From positions 1 through 64,000 of the forward strand of contig JAUSMJ010000073.1 in assembly GCA_030645575.1 (NCBI GenBank): 64,000 nucleotides of DNA, read 5' to 3'. Source of the stretch: Caulobacter sp. GTDB taxonomy: Bacteria > Pseudomonadota > Alphaproteobacteria > Caulobacterales > Caulobacteraceae. The notes under the pieces are model-generated. The model searched no databases. It was given only the letters and a program-made list of their open reading frames with translations, and was not told the origin of the DNA. Shown piece by piece: positions 33,143 through 42,188 of the stretch. The stretch's first letter is position 1, and each line of letters begins with the position of its first letter. The position numbers and the translations under genes are program-made.

Positions 33143-33238
33143 TGCGTCCTTCGACACGGTCCTGCGGGCTTGCTCCGGATGACGCGTATCCGCGTCCGTC
33201 ATGGTGAGCGGGGGCGCAGGCGCGGGTCGAACCACGCA
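33143..33238. repeat. Bipartite hairpin repeat, copy 3 (CCT half then GGT half)
   Basis: TGCGTCCTTCGACACGG ... CTCCGGATGACG followed, inverted, by TGGTTCGACCCGCG ... CTCACCATGACG. It is slightly degenerate compared with copy 1. It lies between co-directional coaD and the first cyclophilin gene. Confidence 0.8.
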
Positions 33239-33305
33239 CGGGGCTTGTTCTGGCCCCTTTGGCGTTCTACGCGGGCTGACGGGGCTTTTTGAAAGACGTA
33301 ACCGC

Positions 33306-34172
33306 ATGAAATTCGCGCCGATCGCGCTCGCCGCCTTGCTGCTCGCCGCCGCCGCGCCGGTTCTGGCCGCGCCCGCCGTCCCGGCTCCCGCGGCCGCCGA
33401 CTGGCGCACGCCGGACCCCGAAAACGTCATGGTCATCGACACCAGCAAGGGGCGGGTGATCGTCGAGCTGGCCCCCTGGGCCGCGCCGCTCAGCGTCGAG
33501 CGTGTCCGGATGCTGACTCGCCAGGGTTTCTACGACGGCCTGACCTTCTTCCGCGTCATCGACGACTTCATGGCCCAGACGGGCGATCCGAAGAACGACG
33601 GCACCGGCGGCGCCGACAGCCTGCCGGACATGAAGGCCGAGTTCCAGTTCCGCCATGGCCGGGAGCTGCGCGCCACCCTCGTCGGCCGCCTGGCGCCGGA
33701 CGAGCACGTGCCGTTCCTGACCGAGACCAGCTTCATCGACGGCTTCGCCGTTCGCGGGGCGCCCGCGATGCAGATGATGGTCGCGGCGGACGGCAGAATC
33801 TCGAGCTGGCCCCTGTTCTGCGCCGGCGTGCTGGGCATGGCCCGGGCCACGGAGCCGGACACGGCCAACAGCCAGTTTTTCCTGATGCGCCAGAACTATC
33901 CGCTGCTCGACGCCAACTATGCCGCTTTCGGCCGGGTGCTCAGCGGTCTGGAGGCGGTGCGGGCGATCAAGACCGGCGAGCCGGTGGCCGAACCGCGTGA
34001 CGCGATGACGAAGGTCCGCATGCTGGCCGATATCCCGGCCGCCGAACGCCCGAAGGTCCAGGTGCTGAATACCGCCAGCCCCTCCTTCAAAGCCATCCTC
34101 GAGGCCGCCCGGGCCGCCGGCGCCGGCCCGGCGACGGCCTGCGACATCGCCGTCCCCGTCAAGATCGGCTGA
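33306..34172 (+). CDS. Periplasmic cyclophilin-type peptidyl-prolyl isomerase (first of three)
   Basis: A 288-aa protein with a signal peptide (MKFAPIALAALLLAAAAPVLAAP). The cyclophilin core contains FYDGLTFFRVIDDFMAQTGDP with the catalytic Arg, and ANSQFFLMRQNYPLLDANYAAFGRVLSGLEAV. An insertion of about 65 residues (residues 105-170) separates the two core parts. It catalyses X-Pro isomerisation during protein folding. The ATG at 33306 follows the signal-peptide criterion. The next gene, 11 nt on, is a close paralogue. Confidence 0.88.
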   Translation: MKFAPIALAALLLAAAAPVLAAPAVPAPAAADWRTPDPENVMVIDTSKGRVIVELAPWAAPLSVERVRMLTRQGFYDGLTFFRVIDDFMAQTGDPKNDGTGGADSLPDMKAEFQFRHGRELRATLVGRLAPDEHVPFLTETSFIDGFAVRGAPAMQMMVAADGRISSWPLFCAGVLGMARATEPDTANSQFFLMRQNYPLLDANYAAFGRVLSGLEAVRAIKTGEPVAEPRDAMTKVRMLADIPAAERPKVQVLNTASPSFKAILEAARAAGAGPATACDIAVPVKIG

Positions 34173-34183
34173 GGAGCCCCGCC

Positions 34184-35017
34184 ATGCGTTCGACCCTGCT
34201 GCTCGCCGTCCTGCTGTCGGCCGTCGCCCCGGCCGCCACGGCCAAACCGGCGGCCCCGACGGCCGCCGACTGGCGTGCGCCCGATCCGCGGGACGTGCTG
34301 GTGATCGACACGAGCAAGGGCCGGGTGGTCGTCGAGTTGGTTCCCGAGGTCGCGCCCGGTCATGTGGAGCGGCTCAAGGTGCTGGCTGGCAAGGGCGCCT
34401 ATGATGGCCGCGCCTTCTTCCGCGTCATCGACCGCTTCATGGCCCAGACCGGCGATCCCCAGGACACGGGCGAGGGCGCCAGCGACCTGCCCAACCTGAA
34501 GGCCGAGTTCACCTTCCGCCGCGACGCCGCCTCGGGCTTTGTCGTGGCCGCCAGCCCGTGGGGAACCGAGGAGGGCTTCATCAAGGCGCTGCCCGTCGTC
34601 AGCCAGGCCTGGAGCTGGAGCGAGATGACCCAGGACGGCAAGGTGGCCGCCTGGGGCAGCTACTGCCCCGGCGTCGTCGGCATGGCCCGTGACGAGAATC
34701 CCGACAGCGCCAACAGCCAGTTTTTCCTGATGCGCCAGCCCTACCTGTCGCTCGACAAGCGCTACACCGCTTTTGGCCGGGTGATCAGCGGGCTGGAGGC
34801 GATCCGCGCGATCAAGACCGGCGAACCGGTCGCCGCGCCGCAGGATCGGATGGACCGCGTGCGCGTTCTGGCCGATATACCCGCCGCCGAACGGCCGACG
34901 GTGCGGGTCATCGACCCCGCCGGACCCTGGTTCAAGGCCGAGATCCAGCGCGTGCGCAAACAGAAGGGCGCCGATTTCTCGCTCTGCGACGTCAACATTC
35001 CTGCGGAAGTGAACTGA
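34184..35017 (+). CDS. Periplasmic cyclophilin-type peptidyl-prolyl isomerase (second of three)
   Basis: A 277-aa paralogue of the preceding gene with a signal peptide (MRSTLLLAVLLSAVAPAATAKP), core motifs AYDGRAFFRVIDRFMAQTGDP and ANSQFFLMRQPYLSLDKRYTAFGRVISGLEAI, and the same mid-domain insertion (FRRDAASGFVVAASPWGTEEGF...). The two share long stretches such as MRQ-Y and GLEA-RAIKTGEPVA, and conserved C-terminal Cys (FSLCDVNIP). They arose by tandem duplication. Located in the periplasm. Confidence 0.88.
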   Translation: MRSTLLLAVLLSAVAPAATAKPAAPTAADWRAPDPRDVLVIDTSKGRVVVELVPEVAPGHVERLKVLAGKGAYDGRAFFRVIDRFMAQTGDPQDTGEGASDLPNLKAEFTFRRDAASGFVVAASPWGTEEGFIKALPVVSQAWSWSEMTQDGKVAAWGSYCPGVVGMARDENPDSANSQFFLMRQPYLSLDKRYTAFGRVISGLEAIRAIKTGEPVAAPQDRMDRVRVLADIPAAERPTVRVIDPAGPWFKAEIQRVRKQKGADFSLCDVNIPAEVN

Positions 35018-35021
35018 ACTC

Positions 35022-35489
35022 ATGACGACCGACGCCGAAAACACCCTGCTGCTGACCACCGACACCGGCCTGGTCACCATCAAGCTGCGCCCCGACCTGG
35101 CCCCCGGCCATGTGGAGCGGATCAAGGAGCTGGCGCGGGAGGGCTTCTATGACGGCGTGGTCTTCCACCGCGTGATCCCGGGCTTCATGGCCCAGGGCGG
35201 CGATCCGACGGGCACCGGTTCGGGCGGCTCGAAAAAGCCCGACCTGAAGGCCGAGTTCTCGCGCGAGCCGCACGTGCGCGGCGTCTGCTCGATGGCCCGC
35301 ACCAACGCGCCGCACTCGGCCAACAGCCAGTTCTTCATCTGCCTCGACGACGCGACCTTCCTCGACAACCAGTACACGGTGTGGGGCGAGGTCGTGGACG
35401 GTATGGACCATGTCGATGCCCTGCCCAAGGGCGAGCCGCCGCGTCAGCCGGGCCGCATCGTCTCGATGAAGGTCGCCGCGGACGCGTGA
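35022..35489 (+). CDS. ppiB: Cytoplasmic cyclophilin peptidyl-prolyl isomerase (third of three)
   Basis: A 155-aa minimal cyclophilin without signal peptide: FYDGVVFHRVIPGFMAQGGDPTGTGSGG carries the catalytic Arg and Gln, with SMARTNAPHSANSQFFICLDDATFLDNQYTVWGEV. It begins four bases after the preceding stop, so the three genes form one operon. It lacks the insertion present in the two periplasmic paralogues. A dispersed repeat follows. Confidence 0.93.
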   Translation: MTTDAENTLLLTTDTGLVTIKLRPDLAPGHVERIKELAREGFYDGVVFHRVIPGFMAQGGDPTGTGSGGSKKPDLKAEFSREPHVRGVCSMARTNAPHSANSQFFICLDDATFLDNQYTVWGEVVDGMDHVDALPKGEPPRQPGRIVSMKVAADA

Positions 35490-35493
35490 TCCC

Positions 35494-35592
35494 TGCGTGG
35501 TTCGACACGCACCCTGCGGGTGCTGCTCACCATGACGTAGACCAAATCCACGTCATCCTGAGCAGCCGCGCAGCGGCGTGTCGAAGGACGCA
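35494..35592. repeat. Bipartite hairpin repeat, copy 4 (GGT half then CCT half)
   Basis: Here the order is reversed relative to copy 1: TGCGTGGTTCGACACGC ... CTCACCATGACG, then the inverse of TGCGTCCTTCGACACGC ... CTCAGGATGACG. It lies between the convergent cyclophilin and CVNH/crystallin genes. Confidence 0.85.
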
Positions 35593-35598
35593 ACCTGC

Positions 35599-36207
35599 CT
35601 ACCGCCCCCGACCCGAAAGCCGCCGGATCGAGCTGACCTTGTCGTTGGCCCCCAGGGTCTTGAGGCTGGGGGTGTCGGCGTCGATGGTCCAGCACTGGCC
35701 GTTGAAGTCGCGGCCGGCGCACAGCTGCCAGCTGCCGCGCAACACCCGCACCGAGGTGATCTGGTCGTCCAGCCCCGACGCGGCCAGGTCGGTGATGGAC
35801 TCGCCGACTTCCAGCCGCATGCCGCGATAGTCGGGGTTCTCGTAGACAATCAGACCGGTCGGCGCCCCGCCGCCATAGCCGCCTCCGCTGCCATAGCCGC
35901 CCCCGCTGCCGTAGCCGCCGCCGTAACTGTCGCCAGCCCCCTCGCACTGCAGGCGGCCGTTGATGTTCTCCACCCGGCCGCGGGCGCAGGCGCGAAAGTT
36001 GATGTCGCTGTCCAGCAGTCCGCCGCCGCCGCTCTGACAGCGCCCGTACAGGCGGCCGTTGAACGCGGTCAGGTCGCGGCAGCTGCGTTGGTAGGATCCC
36101 TCCGGCAGCGGGTCATAGGGGCCGTTCCACGGCGGCGCGGCGACGGCCGGCGCGGCGAAGGCGAACAGGACGGCGGCAAGGGCCGCGGCGCGCGTGACGT
36201 AGGACAT
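35599..36207 (-). CDS. Secreted CVNH plus beta/gamma-crystallin domain protein
   Basis: A 202-aa protein: signal peptide (MSYVTRAAALAAVLFAFAAPAVAA), a CVNH-like domain (GSYQRSCRDLTAFNGRLYGRCQ ... INFRACARGRVENINGRLQCEG), a Gly/Ser/Tyr-rich linker made of GGGYGS repeats, and a beta/gamma-crystallin domain (LIVYENPDYRGMRLEVGESITDLAASGLDDQITSVRVLRGSWQLC). CVNH folds bind sugars and beta/gamma-crystallins often bind Ca2+. A secreted glycan-binding role is inference. Confidence 0.85.
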   Translation of the reverse strand: MSYVTRAAALAAVLFAFAAPAVAAPPWNGPYDPLPEGSYQRSCRDLTAFNGRLYGRCQSGGGGLLDSDINFRACARGRVENINGRLQCEGAGDSYGGGYGSGGGYGSGGGYGGGAPTGLIVYENPDYRGMRLEVGESITDLAASGLDDQITSVRVLRGSWQLCAGRDFNGQCWTIDADTPSLKTLGANDKVSSIRRLSGRGR

Positions 36208-36268
36208 GGCGGTTCCCCCCGCGGACTCTGGTCCGTGTATCTAAAGGCGCGCGGCGGCGTGCGTCCAG

Positions 36269-37255
36269 TCAGTGGGCGGGGGCCAGGACGATAACCACGG
36301 GATAGTGGTCCGAGCCAAGGCGCGGGCCCCGCCGGACGCTCACCGTCCGCCAGCCCTTGCCGGCGTAGACCTGGTCGATCGGCAGCAGCGGGAAGGGCAG
36401 GGCCAGGCGCCGGCGGGAAAAGTCGCCGGCCGGCCAGCTGGCCAGGGCGCGCGTGCGCCGCTCCAGACCGAACAGGCGATCCTGCCGCCGCAGCGAAAAG
36501 GACCAGGGCGTGGAGTTGAAGTCGCCCGACACGATCAGCCGGTCCTTCGGAAACCGCTCCAGCACCCTGGCCAGGCGCAGCGTCTGCTGTTGCTGGGGCC
36601 CGGCCGGAAAGGGCCAGGTGTAGTGGACCGCGACCAGGGTGAACGGCCCGCCAGCCGCCGTGAATCGCGCCCAGGCGCCGGACAGCCGGGCGTTCGAGAC
36701 GGAGGTGGAAAGCCCTCCCTCCGCGCCGGGGCGGCGCTTGGCCAGGATCATGGTCGAGCAGGGGGCCGGCTCGGCGCAGGTCGTGCGATACGGATAGCGG
36801 GCCGCGAGCTTGCGGGCGATGCCGCCGGAGCGGTCGAAGCCCTCCTCGATCACGACGATGTCCGGATCGGTCGCCAGGATCCAGTGGTAGGTCCCGACAG
36901 GGTCGCGGTTGCGGCCCCACAGGTTGAACTGGACGATTTTCAGCGTCTCGCCATCGGCCCCGCCGCCCGGCGACCGGGCCGCCGCGGCCAGTTCGGGGAT
37001 CATCAGCGTCAGGCAGGACAGCACCGCGACCAGGGCGAGCAGCGGTGTCGCGCGGCCCATCCGGCCGGCCAGCGCCCAGACCAGCGCGGCGACCAGGCCG
37101 CCGGCCAGCCAGATCGGCGCGAAATGGGTCAGGATGTCCAGCCGGTCGCTGAACCGCCCGCCCTGGGCGGCGAGGGCCGGCACGACGACGAGCGCCGCCA
37201 GCACCAGCGCCAGCGCCCGCAACAGGTCAACGAGCGGCTTGAGAATCGTCTTCAC
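36269..37255 (-). CDS. Endonuclease/exonuclease/phosphatase family membrane protein
   Basis: A 328-aa protein with GTG start, three N-terminal membrane helices (LLRALALVLAALVVVPALAA, IWLAGGLVAALVWALAG, PLLALVAVLSCLTLMIPELA) and a periplasmic EEP domain: VQFNLWGRNRDP, DPDIVVIEEG, LIVSGDFNSTPW and the final GSDHYPVVIVL, which hold the metal and phosphate residues. Substrates of this type range from nucleic acids to lipid phosphates. It is a single gene. Confidence 0.88.
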   Translation of the reverse strand: MKTILKPLVDLLRALALVLAALVVVPALAAQGGRFSDRLDILTHFAPIWLAGGLVAALVWALAGRMGRATPLLALVAVLSCLTLMIPELAAAARSPGGGADGETLKIVQFNLWGRNRDPVGTYHWILATDPDIVVIEEGFDRSGGIARKLAARYPYRTTCAEPAPCSTMILAKRRPGAEGGLSTSVSNARLSGAWARFTAAGGPFTLVAVHYTWPFPAGPQQQQTLRLARVLERFPKDRLIVSGDFNSTPWSFSLRRQDRLFGLERRTRALASWPAGDFSRRRLALPFPLLPIDQVYAGKGWRTVSVRRGPRLGSDHYPVVIVLAPAH

Positions 37256-37296
37256 CCGATCCGTCTAGCACGGCCGCGATGCAGGCTTCGTGCAGG

Positions 37297-37908
37297 TCAG
37301 TCGCCGACCCAGTAGGTGAACGTCACCTTGCGGGCCGGTCCGTCCCCGATCTTGAGGTCGCCGGCCAGGACGGCCGCCTGGCTCGACCCGTCGGCGCGGG
37401 CCTGGGCCAGCGCCGCCTGGTCGAACGCGCCGCTGAACATCACCTCGCCGAGCCTGGAATCATGGCCGCGGAAGGCCAGCTTGCCGGCGTCGAAGCTGTA
37501 GGCGTCGGGCAGAACCCGCACGGAGACGGTATGGGCCTCACCGCCCAGTTCGTTGGCAGCCATCGGGCTGGTCGTGTCGTCGAAGGCGATCAGGATCGGC
37601 CCGAAGGTCGAGCTGCGATCGCCCTTTTCCCAGGTCTCGAAGTCGCTTGGCGCGCCGACGGCCAGGTGGGTGAACTGGTAGTTTCCAATCTTGAAGGGCG
37701 TGGGGCTCAGATAGTAGCCGGAGGCGTCAAGGCCGGCCTGGTGGTCGAAGCCCTCGGCCACCACGATGGCGGGCTCGGCCGGCGTGGCGGGGGCGGTCGG
37801 GGCGGCGGGCGCGGCGGGCGCCTGGGCCTCCTGGGCGGGCTTGCGGTTGCAGCCGGCGACCGTCACGGCCAGCGCGGCGGCGGCCAGGGCGAATGTCCGG
37901 TAGCGCAT
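37297..37908 (-). CDS. Hypothetical lipoprotein
   Basis: A 203-aa protein with a lipoprotein signal (MRYRTFALAAAALAVTVAGC), a Pro/Ala-rich linker (AQAPAAPAAPTAPATPAEP) and a soluble domain without a recognised family (GLDASGYYLSPTPFKIGNYQFTHLAVG, SSTFGPILIAFDDTTSP). The ATG at 37908 follows from the signal peptide; upstream in-frame sequence overlaps queA antisense. It is divergent from the queA-tgt operon. Confidence 0.75.
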   Translation of the reverse strand: MRYRTFALAAAALAVTVAGCNRKPAQEAQAPAAPAAPTAPATPAEPAIVVAEGFDHQAGLDASGYYLSPTPFKIGNYQFTHLAVGAPSDFETWEKGDRSSTFGPILIAFDDTTSPMAANELGGEAHTVSVRVLPDAYSFDAGKLAFRGHDSRLGEVMFSGAFDQAALAQARADGSSQAAVLAGDLKIGDGPARKVTFTYWVGD

Positions 37909-38008
37909 GAATGTCCCCTTCGATGCTCGGCGCATCAACGTCACGGAGATCACCGTTTGTCCATCGCGTGCTTGACGGGAAGCCGCCGGCGTGGCGCATC
38001 GGCCACCC

Positions 38009-39103
38009 ATGCAGCTTTCCGACTTCGACTTCGATCTTCCCGAGGCGCTGATCGCCCTGCGGCCCGCCAGCCCGCGTGAAGCGGCGCGCCTGCTCGTCGT
38101 GCGCCCGGGCGAGGGGCTCGAGGACCTGACGATCGGCGACCTGCCCTCGCTGCTGCGCGCCGGCGACGCGGTGGTGTTCAACGACACCCGGGTGATCCCC
38201 GCGCGGCTGGACGGCCGCCGTGAGGCGCGGGCCGAGGGCGGCGGCGACGGTCACGCCGTGGCGGTCGAGGCGACCCTGCACAAGCGGCTGGCGCCGGATC
38301 GCTGGAGCGCCTTCATGCGCCCCGGCAAGCGGCTGAAGGTCGGCGACCGTATCCGCTTCGGGGCCACGGGCGACCGGGCCTGCGAGGCCGGGGCGCTCGA
38401 CGCCACCCTGGTCGCGAAGGGCGAGGGCGGCGAGGTGGTGCTGGCCTTCGACCTGTCCGGTCCCGACCTCGACCTGGCCATCAACAGCCGCGGTCACATG
38501 CCCCTGCCACCTTATATCGCCGCCAAACGGCCGGAGGATGAGCAGGACCGGTCCGACTACCAGACGATCTATGCCCGCGAGGACGGGTCGGTGGCCGCGC
38601 CGACGGCCGGCCTGCATTTCACGCCGGAGCTGCTGGCGCGATTGGCGGCGGCCGGGGTTTCGCGGCACTTCGTCACCCTGCACGTCGGGGCGGGGACCTT
38701 CCTGCCGGTCAAGGTCGATGACCTGGCGGACCACCGGATGCATGCCGAGTACGGCCAGGTGTCGCCGGAGACGGCGGCCGCACTGAACGCGATCCGGGCG
38801 GCCGGCGGCCGGATCGTCTGTGTCGGCACCACCTCGCTGCGCCTGCTGGAGAGCGCGGCCGGCGCGGACGGCGTGATCAAACCCTGGTCCGGCGAGACGG
38901 CGATCTTCATCACGCCCGGCTACCGCTTCCGCGCCGCCGATGGCCTGATGACCAACTTCCATCTGCCGAAGTCGACGCTGTTCGTGCTCGTCAGCGCCTT
39001 CAGTGGCTATGAGACGATGAGGGCGGCCTACGCCCACGCCATCGCCACGGGCTACCGCTTCTATTCCTACGGCGATTCAAGCCTGCTATGGCGCGCCGCC
39101 TGA
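38009..39103 (+). CDS. queA: tRNA preQ1(34) S-adenosylmethionine ribosyltransferase-isomerase
   Basis: A 364-aa Que[31 protein letters not shown], then [55 protein letters not shown] and [17 protein letters not shown], all family signatures. It transfers ribose from SAM to preQ1 in tRNA to form epoxyqueuosine. ATG at 38009 fits family length; a GTG 18 nt upstream is in frame. Its stop overlaps the tgt start (TGATG). Confidence 0.95.
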   Translation: MQLSDFDFDLPEALIALRPASPREAARLLVVRPGEGLEDLTIGDLPSLLRAGDAVVFNDTRVIPARLDGRREARAEGGGDGHAVAVEATLHKRLAPDRWSAFMRPGKRLKVGDRIRFGATGDRACEAGALDATLVAKGEGGEVVLAFDLSGPDLDLAINSRGHMPLPPYIAAKRPEDEQDRSDYQTIYAREDGSVAAPTAGLHFTPELLARLAAAGVSRHFVTLHVGAGTFLPVKVDDLADHRMHAEYGQVSPETAAALNAIRAAGGRIVCVGTTSLRLLESAAGADGVIKPWSGETAIFITPGYRFRAADGLMTNFHLPKSTLFVLVSAFSGYETMRAAYAHAIATGYRFYSYGDSSLLWRAA

Positions 39104-40224
39104 TGGCCACGTTTCCTTTCGACATCTCCGCCACCGACGGCGCGGCCCGCACGGGCGTCCTGAAGACGCCGCGCGGCGATATCCGCACGCCGGCCTTCAT
39201 GCCCGTGGGCACGGCCGGCACGGTCAAGGCGCTGACCGTCGACCAGGTCGCCCAGACCGGCGCCGACATCATCCTGGGCAACACCTATCACCTGATGCTG
39301 CGGCCGACGGCCGAGCGGGTGAAGCGGCTGGGCGGGCTGCATCGCTTCATGCGCTGGGACAAACCGATCCTGACCGACAGCGGCGGCTTCCAGGTCATGA
39401 GCCTGTCGGGGATCAGCAAGGTCACCGAGGAGGCCGTGACCTTCTCCAGCCATCTCGACGGCGGCAAGCATGTGCTGACGCCCGAGCGCTCGATGGAGAT
39501 CCAGGCCGACCTGCTGGGCAGCGACATCGTCATGCAGCTGGACGAATGCGTCGCCTGGCCGGCCGAGGAGGCGCGGGCGCGCCAGGGCATGGAGCTGTCG
39601 GCCCGCTGGGGCGCGCGGTCGAAGGCGGCCTTCGGCGAGCGCGAGACCCAGGGCCTGTTCGGCATTCAGCAGGGCTCGACGTTCGAAAACCTTCGCCGCG
39701 AATCGTCGGAGCGCCTGATCGAGACCGGTTTCGACGGCTACGCCATCGGCGGCCTGGCGGTGGGCGAGGGGCACGAGGCCATGTGCGAGGTGCTCGACTA
39801 CGCCCCCGGGCTGCTGCCGGCCGACCGGCCGCGCTATCTGATGGGCGTGGGCAAGCCGATCGACCTGGTCGAGGCGGTCTGGCGCGGCGTGGACATGTTC
39901 GACTGCGTCCTGCCGACCCGCTCGGGCCGTCACGGCCAGGCCTGGACCTGGTCGGGCCCGCTGAACATGAAGAACGCGCGGTTCGCCGAGGACGACGCGC
40001 CGCTGGACGAGACCAGCGCCTGCCCGGCCAGCAGCGGCTATTCGAAGGCCTATCTGCACCACCTGATCCGGTCGGAGGAGATTCTCGGCCAGGTGCTGCT
40101 CAGCTTGCACAACATCGCCTTCTTCCAGGCCCTGATGGCGGCGATGCGCGCGGCCATCGCCGAGGGGCGGTTCGAGGCCTTCCGGCGCGACTTCGGCGCC
40201 GGCCTGACGCCAAAGGGCGAGTGA
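39103..40224 (+). CDS. tgt: tRNA-guanine transglycosylase
   Basis: A 373-aa [49 protein letters not shown] (nucleophile/proton-acceptor Asp region), [28 protein letters not shown], and a zinc site in [13 protein letters not shown] onward. It exchanges guanine 34 for preQ1 in tRNAs with GUN anticodons, the step before QueA. The start at 39103 overlaps the queA stop; an in-frame ATG at 39088 is also possible. Confidence 0.95.
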   Translation: MATFPFDISATDGAARTGVLKTPRGDIRTPAFMPVGTAGTVKALTVDQVAQTGADIILGNTYHLMLRPTAERVKRLGGLHRFMRWDKPILTDSGGFQVMSLSGISKVTEEAVTFSSHLDGGKHVLTPERSMEIQADLLGSDIVMQLDECVAWPAEEARARQGMELSARWGARSKAAFGERETQGLFGIQQGSTFENLRRESSERLIETGFDGYAIGGLAVGEGHEAMCEVLDYAPGLLPADRPRYLMGVGKPIDLVEAVWRGVDMFDCVLPTRSGRHGQAWTWSGPLNMKNARFAEDDAPLDETSACPASSGYSKAYLHHLIRSEEILGQVLLSLHNIAFFQALMAAMRAAIAEGRFEAFRRDFGAGLTPKGE

Positions 40225-40231
40225 CGGCCCC

Positions 40232-40330
40232 TGCGTCCTTCGACACGGCCCTTCGCGCCTGCTCAGGATGACGTGTATTCAATCTACGTCATGGTGAGCA
40301 GCGCTCGGAGAGCGCGTGTCGAACCACGCA
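40232..40330. repeat. Bipartite hairpin repeat, copy 5 (CCT half then GGT half)
   Basis: TGCGTCCTTCGACACGG ... CTCAGGATGACG followed, inverted, by TGCGTGGTTCGACACGC ... CTCACCATGACG. It begins eight bases after the tgt stop and is followed 20 nt later by a REP-like unit. Confidence 0.85.
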
Positions 40331-40350
40331 CCGTGCTTCAGCACCCGCGC

Positions 40351-40379
40351 GGGGACACGCAGGTGCGGTACATGTCCCC
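40351..40379 (-). repeat. REP-like palindrome, unit c
   Basis: 29-nt unit GGGGACACGCAGG...ACATGTCCCC, a single member of the REP-like family in the orientation opposite to unit a. It directly precedes the convergent lipoprotein gene end at 40385. Confidence 0.75.
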
Positions 40380-40384
40380 TCCGC

Positions 40385-40999
40385 CTAGCGGACAGGGAAC
40401 CGCGGGCCCTTCCTCTTCGGCGGGGCGGGCGGAATTTCCGATTTCACGTGGGTCGGGGTGGCGGGCGGATTGCAGCCCTTGGCTTCGCCCAGACCCTTGA
40501 GATAGCCCCGGCGGATGCCCCCGGCGGTGATCGCCGCCCGCACCAGCCGGTCATGTTGCTCGGCGCCGCTCAGCCTGCGCACCCAGCCGCGCATGGGAAT
40601 CAGATCCTGGGCGGCGGACGCCATCATGCCCAGGGCGGTGTCCCCGGCGACATCCCGCCCCTTGGCGATGAGGGCCCGGTCGTCGGGCGACGAGGGTTCG
40701 TCGATATCCGGGCCGAGGGCCTCGTTGAGCGGTCGCAGCAGGGCGATCAGTTCGCTGCAGGTCGCCGGCTTGGGCCGCTCATAGGGATCCTCCAGCGCCT
40801 CCAGCAGGACCGGCGGGATCTTGGAGCGGAGCATGTTGAGGTCGCGCATCGGCGAGCTGGCGGCGCCGGTGACGCTGCCCCGGTTGATCTGGTCGCTGGT
40901 CTGGATGCGGCCTGACGCGCTGGCCGGGGCCTTGCCCGGCGAGTTGGTGGCGCAGGCGGCGAGGAGGGCGACGGCAGGGATCAGGAAGAGTCTGCGCAT
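40385..40999 (-). CDS. Hypothetical lipoprotein
   Basis: A 204-aa protein with a lipoprotein signal (MRRLFLIPAVALLAAC; lipobox LAAC). The mature part is mostly helical (ARIA-free, MRDLNMLRSKIPPVLLEALEDPY, CSELIALLRPLNEALG, GDTALGMMASAAQDLIPMRGWVRRLSGAEQHDRLVRAAITAGGIRRGYLKGLGEAKGC) and ends in a basic Pro-rich tail. The family is widespread in Caulobacterales as far as I recall, without known function. Confidence 0.75.
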   Translation of the reverse strand: MRRLFLIPAVALLAACATNSPGKAPASASGRIQTSDQINRGSVTGAASSPMRDLNMLRSKIPPVLLEALEDPYERPKPATCSELIALLRPLNEALGPDIDEPSSPDDRALIAKGRDVAGDTALGMMASAAQDLIPMRGWVRRLSGAEQHDRLVRAAITAGGIRRGYLKGLGEAKGCNPPATPTHVKSEIPPAPPKRKGPRFPVR

Positions 41000-41115
41000 G
41001 GCCGGATGCTAACCACGCCGGCCCCGTCCCGCCAAGCGTTCGGCGCTTGCGGCGCGGAGGCCCCGCCACTATGGTCCGCGCCGCTTTCAGAGGCGCTTCG
41101 CGGCGCCGCGCGAGC

Positions 41116-41190
41116 GGGCCGGTAGCTCAGCGGTAGAGCATTCGACTTTTAATCGAATGGTCGTGGGTTCGATCCCCACCCGGCCTACCA
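41116..41190 (+). tRNA. tRNA-Lys (anticodon TTT)
   Basis: Full cloverleaf. The acceptor GGGCCGG pairs with CCGGCCT (one G-U), and the D arm, anticodon stem TTCGA/TCGAA with loop CTTTTAA (anticodon TTT at 41148-41150) and T stem GTGGG/CCCAC with loop TTCGATC are all present. Discriminator A and CCA are encoded. It lies 26 nt from the convergent transglutaminase gene. Confidence 0.97.
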
Positions 41191-41216
41191 ATTTTCATGG
41201 CTTCGGCCAGCGCGGC

Positions 41217-42188
41217 CTACTGCTGCTGCTGCTGTTCCTGCTGGCGGCGGGCGTCGTCCGACGAGCGCCGTCGGCCGCCGGGGAAGGTCGGACGGGCCAT
41301 GCGCAGGAACTCCGGCTCGGCGACCGCCGCCCTGGCCCGGCCGACCGACACGGCCACCGACAGATGACTGTCCGATTCGCCCTTGTAGACGCCGAGCGAC
41401 GGCGGCACGTCGGCATAGTCGCGGCCGACGGCCACGGCTATGTGCCGCTCGCCGGTCAGCATGTTGTTGGTCGGGTCGAACCCGGTCCAGCGCAGGGTCG
41501 GCAGGAACACCTCGATCCAGGCGTGGGTCGCGTCGGGATCGGACCGGTCGCCGTGCTGGCGGTCGGTGAACAGGTAGCCGGAGACGTAGCGGGTCGGGAT
41601 GCCCCAGCCGCGGCAGATGGCGATCATGATGTGGGCGAAGTCCTGGCAGACGCCGCGGCCGACGCCGAGCGCCAGGTCGATCGGGCTGTCGGCCTGGGTC
41701 ACCCCCGGGGCATAGTCGAAGGCGGCGTAGAGGGCCTCGTTCAGCATCCTGACCGCGGTCAGCGGATCGCGATGGCGCAGGATGTCGAGGTTCTGTTCCT
41801 GGACAAAGGTGTCCAGCGCCGCCGACGGCGTGGCGAAGCCGTGCGGCCGCAGGAAGTCGAAGCATTCGCCGCGCACGAAATCGCCGCGCAGCCGGTCCCA
41901 TTCGCCCATGTCCAGGGCCTGCGGCAGGACCGGGTCGGGCTGGGTCTCGACGGCCGATCGCGCCTCGATGCGCAGGGTGTCGTGCGCCTGGGGCACGTCG
42001 AAGTGGAACACCGCGTTGCCGAAACTGTCGCTGTAGGAGAACACCTGCGCCCGGGGGTCCAGGTCCAGCTCGAAGCTGATCAGCCGCTGGCGGGCGCTCT
42101 TCTGGGGCTGCATGCGCAGCTCCATGACGCTTTCCCGGACCGGGCGCTCGTAGTGGTACTGGGTGACGTGGCGGACTTCTAACAACAT
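41217..42188 (-). CDS. Transglutaminase-like protein (third gene of the ATP-grasp operon)
   Basis: A 323-aa protein with an N-terminal beta domain (MLLEVRHVTQYHYERPVRESVMELRMQPQ) and a transglutaminase core: GVGRGVCQDFAHIMIAICRGWGIPTRYVSGYL contains the catalytic Cys, HAWIEVFLPTLRWTGFDPTNNM the His and Asp. The C-terminus is RQQEQQQQQ, encoded by a CAG run. Such proteins occur with alpha-E and permuted ATP-grasp proteins; the bond they make or break is unknown. Its start overlaps the alpha-E stop (TGATG). Confidence 0.9.
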   Translation of the reverse strand: MLLEVRHVTQYHYERPVRESVMELRMQPQKSARQRLISFELDLDPRAQVFSYSDSFGNAVFHFDVPQAHDTLRIEARSAVETQPDPVLPQALDMGEWDRLRGDFVRGECFDFLRPHGFATPSAALDTFVQEQNLDILRHRDPLTAVRMLNEALYAAFDYAPGVTQADSPIDLALGVGRGVCQDFAHIMIAICRGWGIPTRYVSGYLFTDRQHGDRSDPDATHAWIEVFLPTLRWTGFDPTNNMLTGERHIAVAVGRDYADVPPSLGVYKGESDSHLSVAVSVGRARAAVAEPEFLRMARPTFPGGRRRSSDDARRQQEQQQQQ

